Positions 1 through 9,753 of a stretch of DNA of 36,526 bases are shown piece by piece (positions within the stretch are counted from its first letter, which is position 1; every line of letters starts with the position of its first letter). The stretch spans positions 1 to 36,526 of the forward strand of contig JAAUPI010000027.1 of the NCBI GenBank assembly GCA_012035135.1, in the 5' to 3' direction. A model generated the notes under the pieces. It was not told the origin of the DNA, did no database searches, and saw only the letters and a program-made list of their open reading frames with translations. The position numbers and the translations under genes are program-made. Source of the stretch: Microcoleus sp. CSU_2_2. GTDB taxonomy: Bacteria; Cyanobacteriota; Cyanobacteriia; Cyanobacteriales; Microcoleaceae.

Positions 1-183
1 TGCAACGCCATGTTTGGGATGTATATTCACCGATGGAGGGGTTCCGTTTTCGATCTGTTTTATGGGATATTTGTCGCTGCCGTTTATGTTAGTTTTCTTG
101 TACCTCATCTACCTGAGAAAGGCTATATTCCAGCCTCAACAACTTTAGGATTCATCAGCAGCTTTGTCAACTCTCCAAACTAA
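1..183 (+). CDS. C-terminal end of a membrane protein (partial)
   Basis: Reading frame 1 is open from the first base of the window to a TAA at 181-183, giving 60 codons with no start, so this is the tail of a gene that begins upstream. The peptide holds one clear hydrophobic stretch (around FYGIFVAAVYVSFLVP, residues 25-40) preceded by a basic segment (HRWRG) and followed by a short polar tail, as expected for the last transmembrane helix of a polytopic protein. I do not recognise the family. It is in the same direction as the kinase that starts at 266; the 80-base gap shows no clear terminator. Confidence 0.55.
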   Translation, partial: CNAMFGMYIHRWRGSVFDLFYGIFVAAVYVSFLVPHLPEKGYIPASTTLGFISSFVNSPN

Positions 184-265
184 AAAAGCATACACTATTA
201 ATAATAGGCGGTAAGTTTTGCTAGCTTGGCAGTCTGCTGCGATCGCATTTAACCCAGTACCTGTG

Positions 266-2104
266 ATGATTACTTTACCTGACATTGAAGTCTGTACCGA
301 AATCTATTCAAGCGCCAGTTCCCTGGTATATCGGGGAATCCGTCAGTCAGACAATACGCCTATCATCCTCAAAGTTCTCAAAGCAGACTATCCCACGACC
401 GCCGCATTGATTCGATCGAAACAAGAGTATGCAATTACACGATCGCTCGATATTGAAGGTGTAATTAAAGTTTACAGCCAGCAAGACTATCAGCGATCGC
501 TCGTGATGACGCTAGAGGATTTTGGTGGCGAGTCTTTAGAGAAGTTTCGGCAAGATTTACCAGAATCATACTGTCCGATGCCTCTGGCAGAATTTCTGCA
601 TCTGGCGATTCAGCTAGCAGAAATTATCGGGTCAATTCACGCATCCCAAGTTATTCACAGAGACATTAATCCCAGCAATATTGTCCTGAATCCGGCAACT
701 GGTAGGGTGAAAATCATTGATTTTGGGATTGCAACTCGCTTCTCCCGCACGAATCCGAGTTTTCAGAATCCGAATGTTTTGGAAGGCACTTTAGCTTATA
801 TCTCGCCGGAACAAACCGGGAGAATGAACCGGATCTTAGATTACCGAACTGATTTTTACTCGCTGGGTGTAACGTACTACGAGTTGCTGACTGGTCAACT
901 GCCATTTGTGACAGATGATATGCTGGAATTGGTGCATTGTCATATCGCCGGACAAGCGATCACACCTCATGAATTAAATTCAGAGATTCCGCCGATCGTC
1001 TCGGAAATTATCCTAAAATTGATGGCGAAAAATGCCGAGGATCGCTATCAGAGTGCTGCGGGGATCGAAGCAGATTTAGGAACCTGTTTGTTGCAGTTAG
1101 AGACGACGAATAAAATTGAAGCTTTTCCTTTGGGAATGCAGGATATTTCCGATCGATTTCAAATTCCCCAAAAGCTGTACGGGCGGGAAGCAGAAATTGA
1201 AACTTTATTGGCGGCATTTGAGAGAGTGGCGGGGGAAACAAAAGAACAAAATACTTATCCAAAATCTCAAATTGAATTGATTTTGGTAGCCGGGTATTCC
1301 GGGATTGGTAAGTCAGCGTTGGTGCAGGAAATTTACAAACCAATAACCCAAAAGCGGGGCTATTTTATTTCAGGTAAATTCGATCAGTTTGGGCGCAATA
1401 TTCCCTATTCTGCGATCGTCACTGCTTTTCAGTCATTGATGCGGCAAATTTTGGCAGAATCAGAAACAGCTTTGCAACAATGGCGAGATCAAATTCTGGA
1501 GGCGGTGGGTGCGATCGGGCAAGTTATTATTGATGTGATTCCCGAAGTAGAACTGATTATTGGCGCTCAACCACCTGTACCTAAAGTCGGTGCAATTGAA
1601 GCACAAAATCGCTTTAATTTGGTGTTTCAAAAATTCATTCGCGTGTTCTCTTCTCCAGAACATCCGCTCGTTATTTTTCTCGACGATCTGCAATGGGTGG
1701 ACTCAGCAACGCTGAAGTTAATTGAACTGATGATGACCGATTCAGAGACGCAATCTCTATTACTAATTGGAGCATATCGAGATCATGAAATTGATGCCGT
1801 GCACCCATTGCTGCTGCTATTGAATGAGTTACGCAGTCGATCGATTGCCGTAAATCAAATCGCCCTCGCACCGTTAGCCCTCCAGGATACTTGTCAGTTA
1901 ATCGCTGAGACATTGCACAGGGATGCAGCCTCGATCGCACCTTTGGCAGAACTCATACAGCGCAAAACGGCAGGCAATCCTTTCTTTGTCGAGCAATTCT
2001 TAAAAATGCTGTACACAGAAAACTTGATTGAGTGGGCGGGGAGGGTAAGCACGGGGGGGGGTAGGCACGGGGGCACTACCCCTACAAAACCCTGGTTTTC
2101 CTGA
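266..2104 (+). CDS. HstK-like hybrid kinase, N-terminal part: Ser/Thr kinase plus AAA ATPase (5' half of a frameshifted gene)
   Basis: The frame is open from a TTG at 218, but ATG 266 is the better start because it begins about 10 residues before the conserved EIYSSASSLVYRGIR kinase N-lobe. Residues 1-275 are a eukaryotic-type protein kinase: ATP lysine in ILKVL, catalytic HRDIN (D133), DFG (D152) and an APE-like SPE. Residues 310-600 are an AAA ATPase with Walker A GYSGIGKS (K349) and Walker B LVIFLDDLQW. The frame then runs into a G-rich insert and stops at 2104. The rest of the protein resumes in another frame (2190-7793), so the intact gene would span 266-7793, about 2,500 residues. HstK-type proteins of cyanobacteria couple a Ser/Thr kinase to a histidine kinase in the cytoplasm; the stimulus is not known here. 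Confidence 0.88.
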   Translation: MITLPDIEVCTEIYSSASSLVYRGIRQSDNTPIILKVLKADYPTTAALIRSKQEYAITRSLDIEGVIKVYSQQDYQRSLVMTLEDFGGESLEKFRQDLPESYCPMPLAEFLHLAIQLAEIIGSIHASQVIHRDINPSNIVLNPATGRVKIIDFGIATRFSRTNPSFQNPNVLEGTLAYISPEQTGRMNRILDYRTDFYSLGVTYYELLTGQLPFVTDDMLELVHCHIAGQAITPHELNSEIPPIVSEIILKLMAKNAEDRYQSAAGIEADLGTCLLQLETTNKIEAFPLGMQDISDRFQIPQKLYGREAEIETLLAAFERVAGETKEQNTYPKSQIELILVAGYSGIGKSALVQEIYKPITQKRGYFISGKFDQFGRNIPYSAIVTAFQSLMRQILAESETALQQWRDQILEAVGAIGQVIIDVIPEVELIIGAQPPVPKVGAIEAQNRFNLVFQKFIRVFSSPEHPLVIFLDDLQWVDSATLKLIELMMTDSETQSLLLIGAYRDHEIDAVHPLLLLLNELRSRSIAVNQIALAPLALQDTCQLIAETLHRDAASIAPLAELIQRKTAGNPFFVEQFLKMLYTENLIEWAGRVSTGGGRHGGTTPTKPWFS

Positions 2105-2177
2105 GAATGAAACAGTCTCACTCTGGATAAATCCCCCATCGGGGGGGGTAGGGGGTTCCGCCAAGGTAGTAGGGGGA
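2041..2177 (+). repeat. G-rich short-repeat insert with a nine-G tract inside the hybrid kinase gene
   Basis: Related proteins pass almost directly from the AAA domain into a WQW-N-AQI segment, which here begins at 2178. Between them lie about 137 bases of repeats: a G-rich stretch with a run of nine G at 2053-2061, a GTAGG...CCCCTAC inverted pair, and a second eight-G run at 2141-2148 followed by GTAGGGGG. The upstream frame stays open to 2104 and the downstream frame is open from 2049, so losing one G from the first run would join both halves and leave about 35 extra residues. Similar GTAGGGG-type repeats occur elsewhere in the window (28568, 35034). Confidence 0.6.
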
Positions 2178-2189
2178 TGGCAATGGAAT

Positions 2190-5100
2190 TTGGCTCAAAT
2201 TGAAGCACAGAATTTCACTGATAATGTGGTGGAATTGACGATCGGCAAATTGAAACAACTGCCAGAATCAACGCAGCAAGTATTAAAATTAGCTGCTTGT
2301 ATTGGCGCTGAATTTAGCTTGGATATTTTGGCGATTGTCTGCGATCGATCGGCGATTGAATTGTTTCGCACGCTGCTCGAAGCGGTGCAAGTAGGCACGA
2401 TCTTAGCTATGTCTGAATTCGATGAAAATCTGCTGATTCAAGATTATAAATTCTTGCACGATCTCGTTCAGCAAGCGGCCTATGCGTTGATTGACAAACA
2501 TCAAAAACAGGCGGTTCATTTGCAAATCGGGTTCAGTTTGTGGCAACAAACAGGGGAGCATCCCATTTTGGCAAATATCTCCTACAAATTTGGGATGTTC
2601 CCACAAACAGGGGAAAATTTATTGGAAAATGTCTTTGCAATCGTCGATCATCTCAATCTTGGCATTGAACTAGTCACAGAGTTAACAGAACGAGAGGCGA
2701 TCGCTCAATTAAATTTATTAGCAGGTCAGAAAACAAAAGCAGCAACTGCTTATAAGGCAACGCTGGCATATTTGAATACGGGGATACAATTACTGTCTGC
2801 TCAGTGTTGGGAACGCCAATATCATCTCGCTTTGACGCTACATGAAGAAGCCGCTGAAGCTGCGTATTTATGCGGGAATCTCGACGAAATGGAACGCTGG
2901 GCAACCATTGTTTTGCAACAGGCAAAAACCATTTTGGACAAAGTGAAAGTTTATGAGGTCAAGATTCAAACTTGCATCGCGCAGACTCGATTAATGGATG
3001 CGATCGCCCTGGGATTGCAAGTATTGGAACAGTTGGGAGTGATGATTCCATCGATTCCAACAGAGTTAGAAACTCAGCAGAAGTTAGAAGAAACAGCAGC
3101 TAACTTGCAGCATCAGACCATCGCGGAAATTGTCGATTTGCCTGCCATGACTGATGCTGATAAACTAGCAGCTATGCGCATTTTATCGCGATCGCTTTCC
3201 TCTGCTTATCAAGCTGCAACGGATTTGTTGCCATTTATCATCTGCGAGAAGGTGAATCTATCCCTTCACTATGGCAATGCTCCCTCTTCTGCCCAAGGTT
3301 TTGCACTTTATGGATTGCTCGTTAGCGGGACGGCTAATGATGTAGAATTAGCTTACGAGTTGGGGCAATTAGCATTAAGTATCGTTCAGCGATCGAATGC
3401 TAAAGCCGTTGATTGTAAACCTTTTCATATGGTAGCAGTTGGCACAACCCATGGCAAATCTCATGTCAGGAACTCTTTACCTTTGTTTCGACGCTCTTAT
3501 GAAAGTGCGATGGAATGCGGGGATTTTGAATATGCTAGCTATGCGGCCGAAGATGGCTGCCAGTATTCCTACTTTTGCGGCACAGAATTAACAGCACTGG
3601 CTCAAGAAATGACTCACTATGTTCGGGTAATTTCTCAACTCAAACAAGAACTCACATTAAACTATCAGGAGATTTACAGACAAAGTGTTTTTAACTTATT
3701 AGGACAGGCAGAAAATCCTGGTTTACTGGTGGGAGATGCTTACAATGAAGTGACAATGATTCCGTTTCATGTCGCTGCCAATGACATCACGGGACTGTTT
3801 TATTTCTATGTTAATAAAGTCATTTTGTGTTACTTATTTGAAGACTTGGAACGAGCAGTAGAAAGTGCTGCTTTTGCCGAACAGTATGGCGTGGGCGGTG
3901 TCACGGGCGAATTGTCGATGCCCGTGTTCCGGTTCTATGATTCGCTAATTCAGCTAGCAGCTTATTCCTCTATTTCTAGTCCAGCGCCAGATTTGCTACT
4001 GAAAGTAACCAGCAATCAGGAAAAGATGCAGCAATGGGCGCACCATGCACCCATGAATTTTCAGCATAAATACGATTTGGTAGAAGCCGAAAAAGCTAGA
4101 GTATTGGGTGATATTCTGGAAGCTGAAGAGTTGTATGAACGAGCAATTGTTGGTGCGTGTGAGAACGAATATATTCAAGAAGAAGCATTGGCTTATGAGT
4201 TAGCAGCCAAGTTTTATCTGGCGCGCGGCAGATTAAAATTTGCTTCTACTTACATGAAAGAAGCGCACTATTGCTACGATCGCTGGGGTGCAAAAGCCAA
4301 AGTTCAAGACTTAGAAAATCGCTATCCACAGTTGCTCAGTCGCGTCAGCAAATCCCCTGCGGAACATCGCTCATTTAACCCGCGATCGACCGGGGGAACG
4401 ACGAATAGCACGATCGCCTCTGTCGATTTGGCTGCTGTCATGAAAGCGGCCGGGGCCATCTCACAAGAAATTCATCTAGATCGATCGATCTCAACTTTAA
4501 TGCAGGTGGCGATCGAGAATGCTGGCGCTCAAAAAGGTTCTCTACTGTTATTAGAAGACGAGCAATTGTCGATCGTCGCTCAATGCGTTGATACTAAACA
4601 CTGCAACTTGGAGACAATACCTGTTGCCAATTGCCCCGATCTTCCCATAACCATTATTCAATATGTAGAACGCACCCAAGAACCTTTGGTGCTTGATAAT
4701 GCGGCGATCGAACCAACCTTTGCGGCTGACATTTACATTCAACAGCAACAGCCCCGATCGCTCCTCTGTCTTCCGATTCTCAAACAAAGCAAACCGATCG
4801 GCATTCTTTATTTAGAAAACAATCTGAGTACGGGAGCCTTTACTAGCGATCGTTTAGAAGTGCTGAAAATGTTGATTTCTCAAGCAGCAATTTCGTTAGA
4901 AAATGCTCGACTTTACGAACGATTAGAAGATTATTCTGAGACTTTGGAATTGAAAGTAGAGGAACGCACTCAAGCACTGCAACAAGAGATTGTCGAGCGA
5001 CTTGAAGCCGAGGAAGCTCTCAAAGCTTCGGAAGCAGAACTGAAACTGATGTTTGATGCGATGACGGATACGGTAACGGTATTTGATGCCCAAGGAAGTT

Positions 5101-7793
5101 ACCTGAAATTTATCCAAACTCAAACTTCCATGATTTATAAACCCAATATCGATCGGATTGGCAAAACCATACATGAAGTATTGCCAAAAGAGACGGCAGA
5201 TCTATTGGGAGATGCAATTGATCGGGCGCTAGTCTTGCATCAGCGATCGTCCAATTTTCTCGATTTCTCCGAATACCTTCCTCCGAATCAGGGCAGTGTA
5301 AATGTAGAATTTAGCCTGCCAATTCAGGGGAAACAAGTCTGGTTTTCTGCTAGCCTTTCCGGCTTGTCAGAGAACACCGTTCTGTGTGTAGCTCGTGACA
5401 TTAGCGATCGCAAACGCGCCGAAGAAACTCTACAAAAAAGCGAGGCAAAATTTCGCAACATCTTTGAGAATTCTCAGGTGGGAATTTTCCGAACCCGCTT
5501 TAGCGATGCTTTAATTATTGATGCCAATCAGCGTTTGGCCGATCTGCTTGGATTTGATTCACCAACTCAGATTATTGGTGTGAAACGTACCGTAGATTTC
5601 TATGTCGATCCAGGTGAGCGCCAACGCGCCAGTGAATTACTCCAGAGTTATGGCGAACTGCAAAACTTTGAAGTCCAGATGCGGAAACGCGATGGAACGC
5701 TGTTTTGGGGACTCTATTCATCCCGCCTAGAAGCTGGATATATGGAAGGGGTGATTGCTGATATTACCGATCGCAAAATAGCCGAACAAGCACTTCACCG
5801 CCGAGCCGAACTCGATAACTTGCTCAGCCAAATCTCGCGCCAGTTTATCGATCGAGACGGAGAAACCTCAATTCAACTTGCCTTAGAGTTAATTACTCGC
5901 CACATCGGTGCAGAGCGAAGTGCCATCTTTGAGTACGACAGCGATCGGACAAAATGTCAGTTAGTTTATGAATGGTGTGCGGAAAATATTCAACCTTTGA
6001 CGCCTGAAGTCAGAGAATCGAGCGTGAGTGAATATCCACTCTTGCATCAACAATTCTTGTCTGGACAAGCGTTACATACGGCGGATATCAATACAATCCC
6101 TGACGGCTCAGAGCGGCAATTATTTATCAGTCAGTCCATTCAATCGGTGTTGGCAGTACCCACGATCTATCAAGGGAAGGTGACAGGGTTTATTGGGACT
6201 GATGCCGTTCATTTTCCCAAAAATTGGAGTCAAACTGATATTAATAGCCTCAAACTTGTTGGGGAATTGATCGCGATCGGGCGAGCGAGACACAAGGCAG
6301 AAACAGCCCTACAACAAGCCAAACTGGCGGCGGAAGTTGCCAACCGCACCAAGAGCCAATTCCTAGCGAATATGAGCCACGAACTGCGAACTCCGCTGAA
6401 TATTATTCTGGGATTCACTCAACTATTGCTGCGCGATCGCTTCCTTACTGCCCAACAGCAAGAACATCTAGACACGATTACCCGCAGCGGCGAACATCTG
6501 TTGCAATTGATCAACGACGTGTTAGAAATGTCCAAAATTGAAGCAGGACGAACAAGTCTCAATGAAACTAGTTTTGACCTCTATCATCAACTCAATACCC
6601 TCGATGATATGTGGCAACCAAAAGCAACTGCTAAGGGGCTACAATTGATCGTAGAACGGCAAGCGGATGTTCCTCAATATGCGATCGCCGATGAGAGCAA
6701 ACTCCGCCAAGTTTTGATGAATTTACTATCGAATGCCATCAAGTTTACTCAGGCGGGTTGGGTGAGTTTGCGAGTTAGAATAGAGCCAGCAATAGACATC
6801 TCTCAAAAAAACTCTCTAGAACAGGCAAGATGCCTGTTCCACAATAATGATGAAAGAGAGCTAACAGACAACTATTCATCGCCCCGTCTTTGCTTCGAGG
6901 TAGAAGATACCGGAGTGGGGATTGCCACAGACGAGCTACAAATCTTGTTCAATGCTTTTGCTCAAACTGAAGCCGGTCGCAAATCTCAGCAAGGGACAGG
7001 ACTGGGACTGGCGATTAGCCGAGAATTTGTGCGGCTCATGGGCGGAAATTTGACGCTAGAAACCCAGGTGGGACAGGGAACCACGTTTCGGTTCGATCTG
7101 CCGATCGCGATCGCCACGACGGTTGTAGGTTCCCCGCAGCAGCAGTCTCAGCGTGTAATTGGGTTAGCGCCCGATCTACCACGCTATCGCTTGCTGGTAG
7201 TAGAAGATCGTTGGGAGAATCGCCAGTTGCTGATGGGACTGCTGGAACCTTTGGGCTTTGAAATCCAGCAAGCCGTGAACGGACAAGAAGCGATCGACCT
7301 CTGGGAATCCTTTGCCCCTCATCTGATTTGGATGGATCTGCGGATGCCCGTGATCGATGGCTACGAAGCGACGAAACACATCAAATCGCAGCTTAAGGGA
7401 CAGGCGACGGTGATTATTGCCATCACGGCCAGCGCCTTTGAAGAAGAACGGGTGGTGGCGCTATCGGCGGGCTGCGATGATTTTATTCGCAAACCATTCC
7501 GCGAGGCGGAAATTTTTGAGAAAATGGCGCAACACTTGGGGGTGAGTTATCGCTACGAACCGATCGTCTTACCCGTTAAGCCTGAGGTGACGCCATCCGA
7601 TGTGACGATCGCACTATTAGAGAAAATGCCCGCCCCATGGCGAGAACAACTTCACCAAGCCGCCACTGAGGTTGATGCCGAGCAAATTGTTCAGCTTATT
7701 CATCAAATCCCACCGGAAGATGCTAGTCTGGCTCTGGCGATCGCCGATTTGGTGAATCAATATCGGTTCGATCGGATTGTTGAGTTAACCTAA
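2190..7793 (+). CDS. HstK-like hybrid kinase, C-terminal part: GAF-PAS-PAS-GAF-histidine kinase-receiver
   Basis: This is the continuation of the 266 gene in a different frame; the frame is open from 2049, and TTG 2190 is only the first start-like codon. Approximate residues: helical/TPR-like region of the AAA-associated type 1-720; GAF 750-905; coiled coil 905-945; PAS 949-1072 and 1082-1195; GAF 1220-1370; HisKA with SHELRTPLN (H1397); HATPase with NLLSNAIKF near 1510 and a DTGVGI box; receiver domain 1664-1785 with phospho-acceptor Asp in LIWMDLRMP (D1716). This is a hybrid histidine kinase that can autophosphorylate and pass phosphate to its own receiver. A palindromic repeat encodes about nine extra residues inside the ATPase domain (6818-6844). 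The next two genes encode a second receiver-kinase and a response regulator, so a shared relay is likely. Confidence 0.88.
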   Translation: MAQIEAQNFTDNVVELTIGKLKQLPESTQQVLKLAACIGAEFSLDILAIVCDRSAIELFRTLLEAVQVGTILAMSEFDENLLIQDYKFLHDLVQQAAYALIDKHQKQAVHLQIGFSLWQQTGEHPILANISYKFGMFPQTGENLLENVFAIVDHLNLGIELVTELTEREAIAQLNLLAGQKTKAATAYKATLAYLNTGIQLLSAQCWERQYHLALTLHEEAAEAAYLCGNLDEMERWATIVLQQAKTILDKVKVYEVKIQTCIAQTRLMDAIALGLQVLEQLGVMIPSIPTELETQQKLEETAANLQHQTIAEIVDLPAMTDADKLAAMRILSRSLSSAYQAATDLLPFIICEKVNLSLHYGNAPSSAQGFALYGLLVSGTANDVELAYELGQLALSIVQRSNAKAVDCKPFHMVAVGTTHGKSHVRNSLPLFRRSYESAMECGDFEYASYAAEDGCQYSYFCGTELTALAQEMTHYVRVISQLKQELTLNYQEIYRQSVFNLLGQAENPGLLVGDAYNEVTMIPFHVAANDITGLFYFYVNKVILCYLFEDLERAVESAAFAEQYGVGGVTGELSMPVFRFYDSLIQLAAYSSISSPAPDLLLKVTSNQEKMQQWAHHAPMNFQHKYDLVEAEKARVLGDILEAEELYERAIVGACENEYIQEEALAYELAAKFYLARGRLKFASTYMKEAHYCYDRWGAKAKVQDLENRYPQLLSRVSKSPAEHRSFNPRSTGGTTNSTIASVDLAAVMKAAGAISQEIHLDRSISTLMQVAIENAGAQKGSLLLLEDEQLSIVAQCVDTKHCNLETIPVANCPDLPITIIQYVERTQEPLVLDNAAIEPTFAADIYIQQQQPRSLLCLPILKQSKPIGILYLENNLSTGAFTSDRLEVLKMLISQAAISLENARLYERLEDYSETLELKVEERTQALQQEIVERLEAEEALKASEAELKLMFDAMTDTVTVFDAQGSYLKFIQTQTSMIYKPNIDRIGKTIHEVLPKETADLLGDAIDRALVLHQRSSNFLDFSEYLPPNQGSVNVEFSLPIQGKQVWFSASLSGLSENTVLCVARDISDRKRAEETLQKSEAKFRNIFENSQVGIFRTRFSDALIIDANQRLADLLGFDSPTQIIGVKRTVDFYVDPGERQRASELLQSYGELQNFEVQMRKRDGTLFWGLYSSRLEAGYMEGVIADITDRKIAEQALHRRAELDNLLSQISRQFIDRDGETSIQLALELITRHIGAERSAIFEYDSDRTKCQLVYEWCAENIQPLTPEVRESSVSEYPLLHQQFLSGQALHTADINTIPDGSERQLFISQSIQSVLAVPTIYQGKVTGFIGTDAVHFPKNWSQTDINSLKLVGELIAIGRARHKAETALQQAKLAAEVANRTKSQFLANMSHELRTPLNIILGFTQLLLRDRFLTAQQQEHLDTITRSGEHLLQLINDVLEMSKIEAGRTSLNETSFDLYHQLNTLDDMWQPKATAKGLQLIVERQADVPQYAIADESKLRQVLMNLLSNAIKFTQAGWVSLRVRIEPAIDISQKNSLEQARCLFHNNDERELTDNYSSPRLCFEVEDTGVGIATDELQILFNAFAQTEAGRKSQQGTGLGLAISREFVRLMGGNLTLETQVGQGTTFRFDLPIAIATTVVGSPQQQSQRVIGLAPDLPRYRLLVVEDRWENRQLLMGLLEPLGFEIQQAVNGQEAIDLWESFAPHLIWMDLRMPVIDGYEATKHIKSQLKGQATVIIAITASAFEEERVVALSAGCDDFIRKPFREAEIFEKMAQHLGVSYRYEPIVLPVKPEVTPSDVTIALLEKMPAPWREQLHQAATEVDAEQIVQLIHQIPPEDASLALAIADLVNQYRFDRIVELT
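6818..6844 (+). repeat. 27-bp palindromic repeat in frame inside the histidine kinase ATPase domain
   Basis: A near-perfect palindrome (arms GAACAGGCA and TGCCTGTTC around AGA) is read in frame as LEQARCLFHN. The same 27 bases occur once more, inverted, at 33307-33333 between genes. It sits between the N box and the DTGVGI box of the ATPase domain, in a segment that varies in length in this family. Confidence 0.85.
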
Positions 7794-7887
7794 TATCTTA
7801 CGCCAGATTAATTTTCGGGAAACGGCATTGCCACCTCCTGACTGTGGGTTAACTCGATCGCCAGCCTAAATTTGGGAGGAAAAAAAG

Positions 7888-8991
7888 ATGAACGCTCCCG
7901 GTGCTGCTTCCAAAGGAAATATTCTGATTGTCGATGACACGCCCGATAACCTGCGCCTGCTGTCATCTGCCTTAACCGATCGCGGGTACAAAGTGCGGAG
8001 TGTAATCAATGGCGCAATGGCGCTGATGGGAGCGCAAGCGGCTCCACCCGACCTAATTATGCTCGACATCAAGATGCCGGATCTCGACGGCTACGAGGTC
8101 TGTCAGCGCTTGAAAGAAAATCCACAGACTCGCGAGATTCCCGTAATTTTCATCAGTGCCCTGGATGAGGTATTCGATAAAGTCAAAGCCTTTACCAGCG
8201 GAGGCGTAGATTATATTCACAAGCCATTCCACGTCGAGGAAGTTCTCGCCCGGATTGAAAATCAGCTTACCGTCCGGCGACTGCAAGTGCAGCTTCAAGC
8301 ACAAAATCAACAGTTGCAGCAAACTCAGGCAAATCTCTTGCAAGCTCTAGAACAGGAGCGATCGCTCAAACAACGCGTTGAGGAGATGGCTGCGATCGAA
8401 GAACGCAACCGGATCGCCCGCGAGATTCACGACTCCTTAGGACATTCCCTCACCGCCCTCAATGTTCAACTACAGGCCGCTGCGTCCCTGTTGCTGTCTG
8501 ACCCCACTCAAGCCCAGGCTTTTCTGGCTCAGGCGCAGCGTTTGGGCGCAACCGCGATGCAAGAAGTACGACAATCGGTCAGGGCACTGCGGGCAGACGA
8601 ACAAGTCGAACAGCCGTTAGAAGAGACGATCGCAACTTTGGCAGAAGAGTTTCGTCAAGTTACAGGCATTACCCCCACCGTTGACATTCACCTAATGAAA
8701 TCTGTTTCCATATCTATCTCTAAAACAATCTATCGAATTGTTCAAGAAGCATTTACTAATATTTCTAAATATGCTCGGGCAACTCAAGTACAAATTCAAC
8801 TAGTTATGACAGGCGATCGAGTCTGTCTAGAGATTAAAGACAACGGCAAAGGATTCAGTCGCGATCGGGAAACAACTGGTTTTGGACTACAAGGAATGCA
8901 AGAACGCATCGCAGCCTTAGATGGCGATTTTAACTTAACAACTGCACCCGGATCGGGTTGCCAAATTCAGATAAAAATTCCCTTGTCATGA
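7888..8991 (+). CDS. Receiver domain fused to NarL-class histidine kinase
   Basis: A 367-residue cytoplasmic protein. Residues 10-125 are a receiver domain with the acidic pair D16-D17, phospho-acceptor D60 (IMLDIKMP) and the K of HKPF. A Gln-rich coiled coil (130-165) leads to a HisKA_3 dimerisation domain with the EIHDSLGH phospho-site (H181) and then an HATPase domain with DNGKGF and GFGLQGM motifs. No membrane segment is present, so input probably comes by phosphate transfer, plausibly from the upstream hybrid kinase. ATG 7888 has a strong GGGAGGA ribosome site seven bases upstream. The gap to the hybrid kinase is 94 bases, and the cognate regulator follows 105 bases downstream. Confidence 0.93.
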   Translation: MNAPGAASKGNILIVDDTPDNLRLLSSALTDRGYKVRSVINGAMALMGAQAAPPDLIMLDIKMPDLDGYEVCQRLKENPQTREIPVIFISALDEVFDKVKAFTSGGVDYIHKPFHVEEVLARIENQLTVRRLQVQLQAQNQQLQQTQANLLQALEQERSLKQRVEEMAAIEERNRIAREIHDSLGHSLTALNVQLQAAASLLLSDPTQAQAFLAQAQRLGATAMQEVRQSVRALRADEQVEQPLEETIATLAEEFRQVTGITPTVDIHLMKSVSISISKTIYRIVQEAFTNISKYARATQVQIQLVMTGDRVCLEIKDNGKGFSRDRETTGFGLQGMQERIAALDGDFNLTTAPGSGCQIQIKIPLS

Positions 8992-9096
8992 GATAATTTT
9001 GAGTGTTAATTATTAATAGTTATATGACCGGAAATGATATTAGTAACGCTTTCTCAATCTAAAATCTAAAATCCAAAATTGATATGAGGTATTGTG

Positions 9097-9753
9097 ATGA
9101 TTCGACTATTGCTAGTAGACGATCAAAGTTTGATTTGCCAGGGGCTACAAGCCGTATTGAATCAAGAAGGCGATTTACAGGTGGTAGGAACTGCCGAAAA
9201 CGGACAAGCGGCGATCAATCTCGCGGCCACGTTACAGCCGGATGTCGTGCTGATGGATATCCGAATGCCCGTAATGACGGGAATCGAAGCCACTCGACTA
9301 ATTACCGAACAGTTTCCAGATATCAAAGTATTGGTACTGAGTACCTTTGATGACGATCGCGATATTGCTCAGTCGATGCGATCGGGCGCGAAAGGGTATT
9401 TGCTCAAAGATATGCCCGCCCCAGAACTAGCAGAGGCGATTCGTTTAGTGCATCGCGGCTACAGCCAAATGGCTCCAGGATTGATGGAAAAGCTGCTAAC
9501 AAACGTTCCAGATTCAGGCGATATAAACCCTCAAACCGAGCCAGAAGAATTAACGCAGTTACCGCCCAGAGAACGCGATGTCTTGCGCCTGATCGGTCAA
9601 GGCTGCACGAACCGCGAAATCGCGAATCAACTGCACCTGGCAGAAGGGACGGTCAAAACATACGTCACTCACCTACTCAACCGTCTGACACTTCGCAATC
9701 GATCGCAACTGGCAATTTATGCTAATTCGATCGGCTCGGTGCTTAACGGTTAA
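9097..9753 (+). CDS. NarL/FixJ-family response regulator (LuxR-type HTH)
   Basis: A 218-residue DNA-binding regulator. The N-terminal receiver has D8-D9, phospho-acceptor D54 in VLMDIRMP, and a conserved LKD lysine. The C-terminal domain is a LuxR-type helix-turn-helix with LPPRERDVLRLIGQG, TNREIANQL and GTVKTYVTHLL. A GTG at 9094 is in frame, but ATG 9097 has an AGGT ribosome site at a better distance (9087-9090). HisKA_3 kinases typically pair with NarL-type regulators, so this is the expected partner of the kinase at 7888. Its target genes cannot be told from the sequence. Confidence 0.94.
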   Translation: MIRLLLVDDQSLICQGLQAVLNQEGDLQVVGTAENGQAAINLAATLQPDVVLMDIRMPVMTGIEATRLITEQFPDIKVLVLSTFDDDRDIAQSMRSGAKGYLLKDMPAPELAEAIRLVHRGYSQMAPGLMEKLLTNVPDSGDINPQTEPEELTQLPPRERDVLRLIGQGCTNREIANQLHLAEGTVKTYVTHLLNRLTLRNRSQLAIYANSIGSVLNG

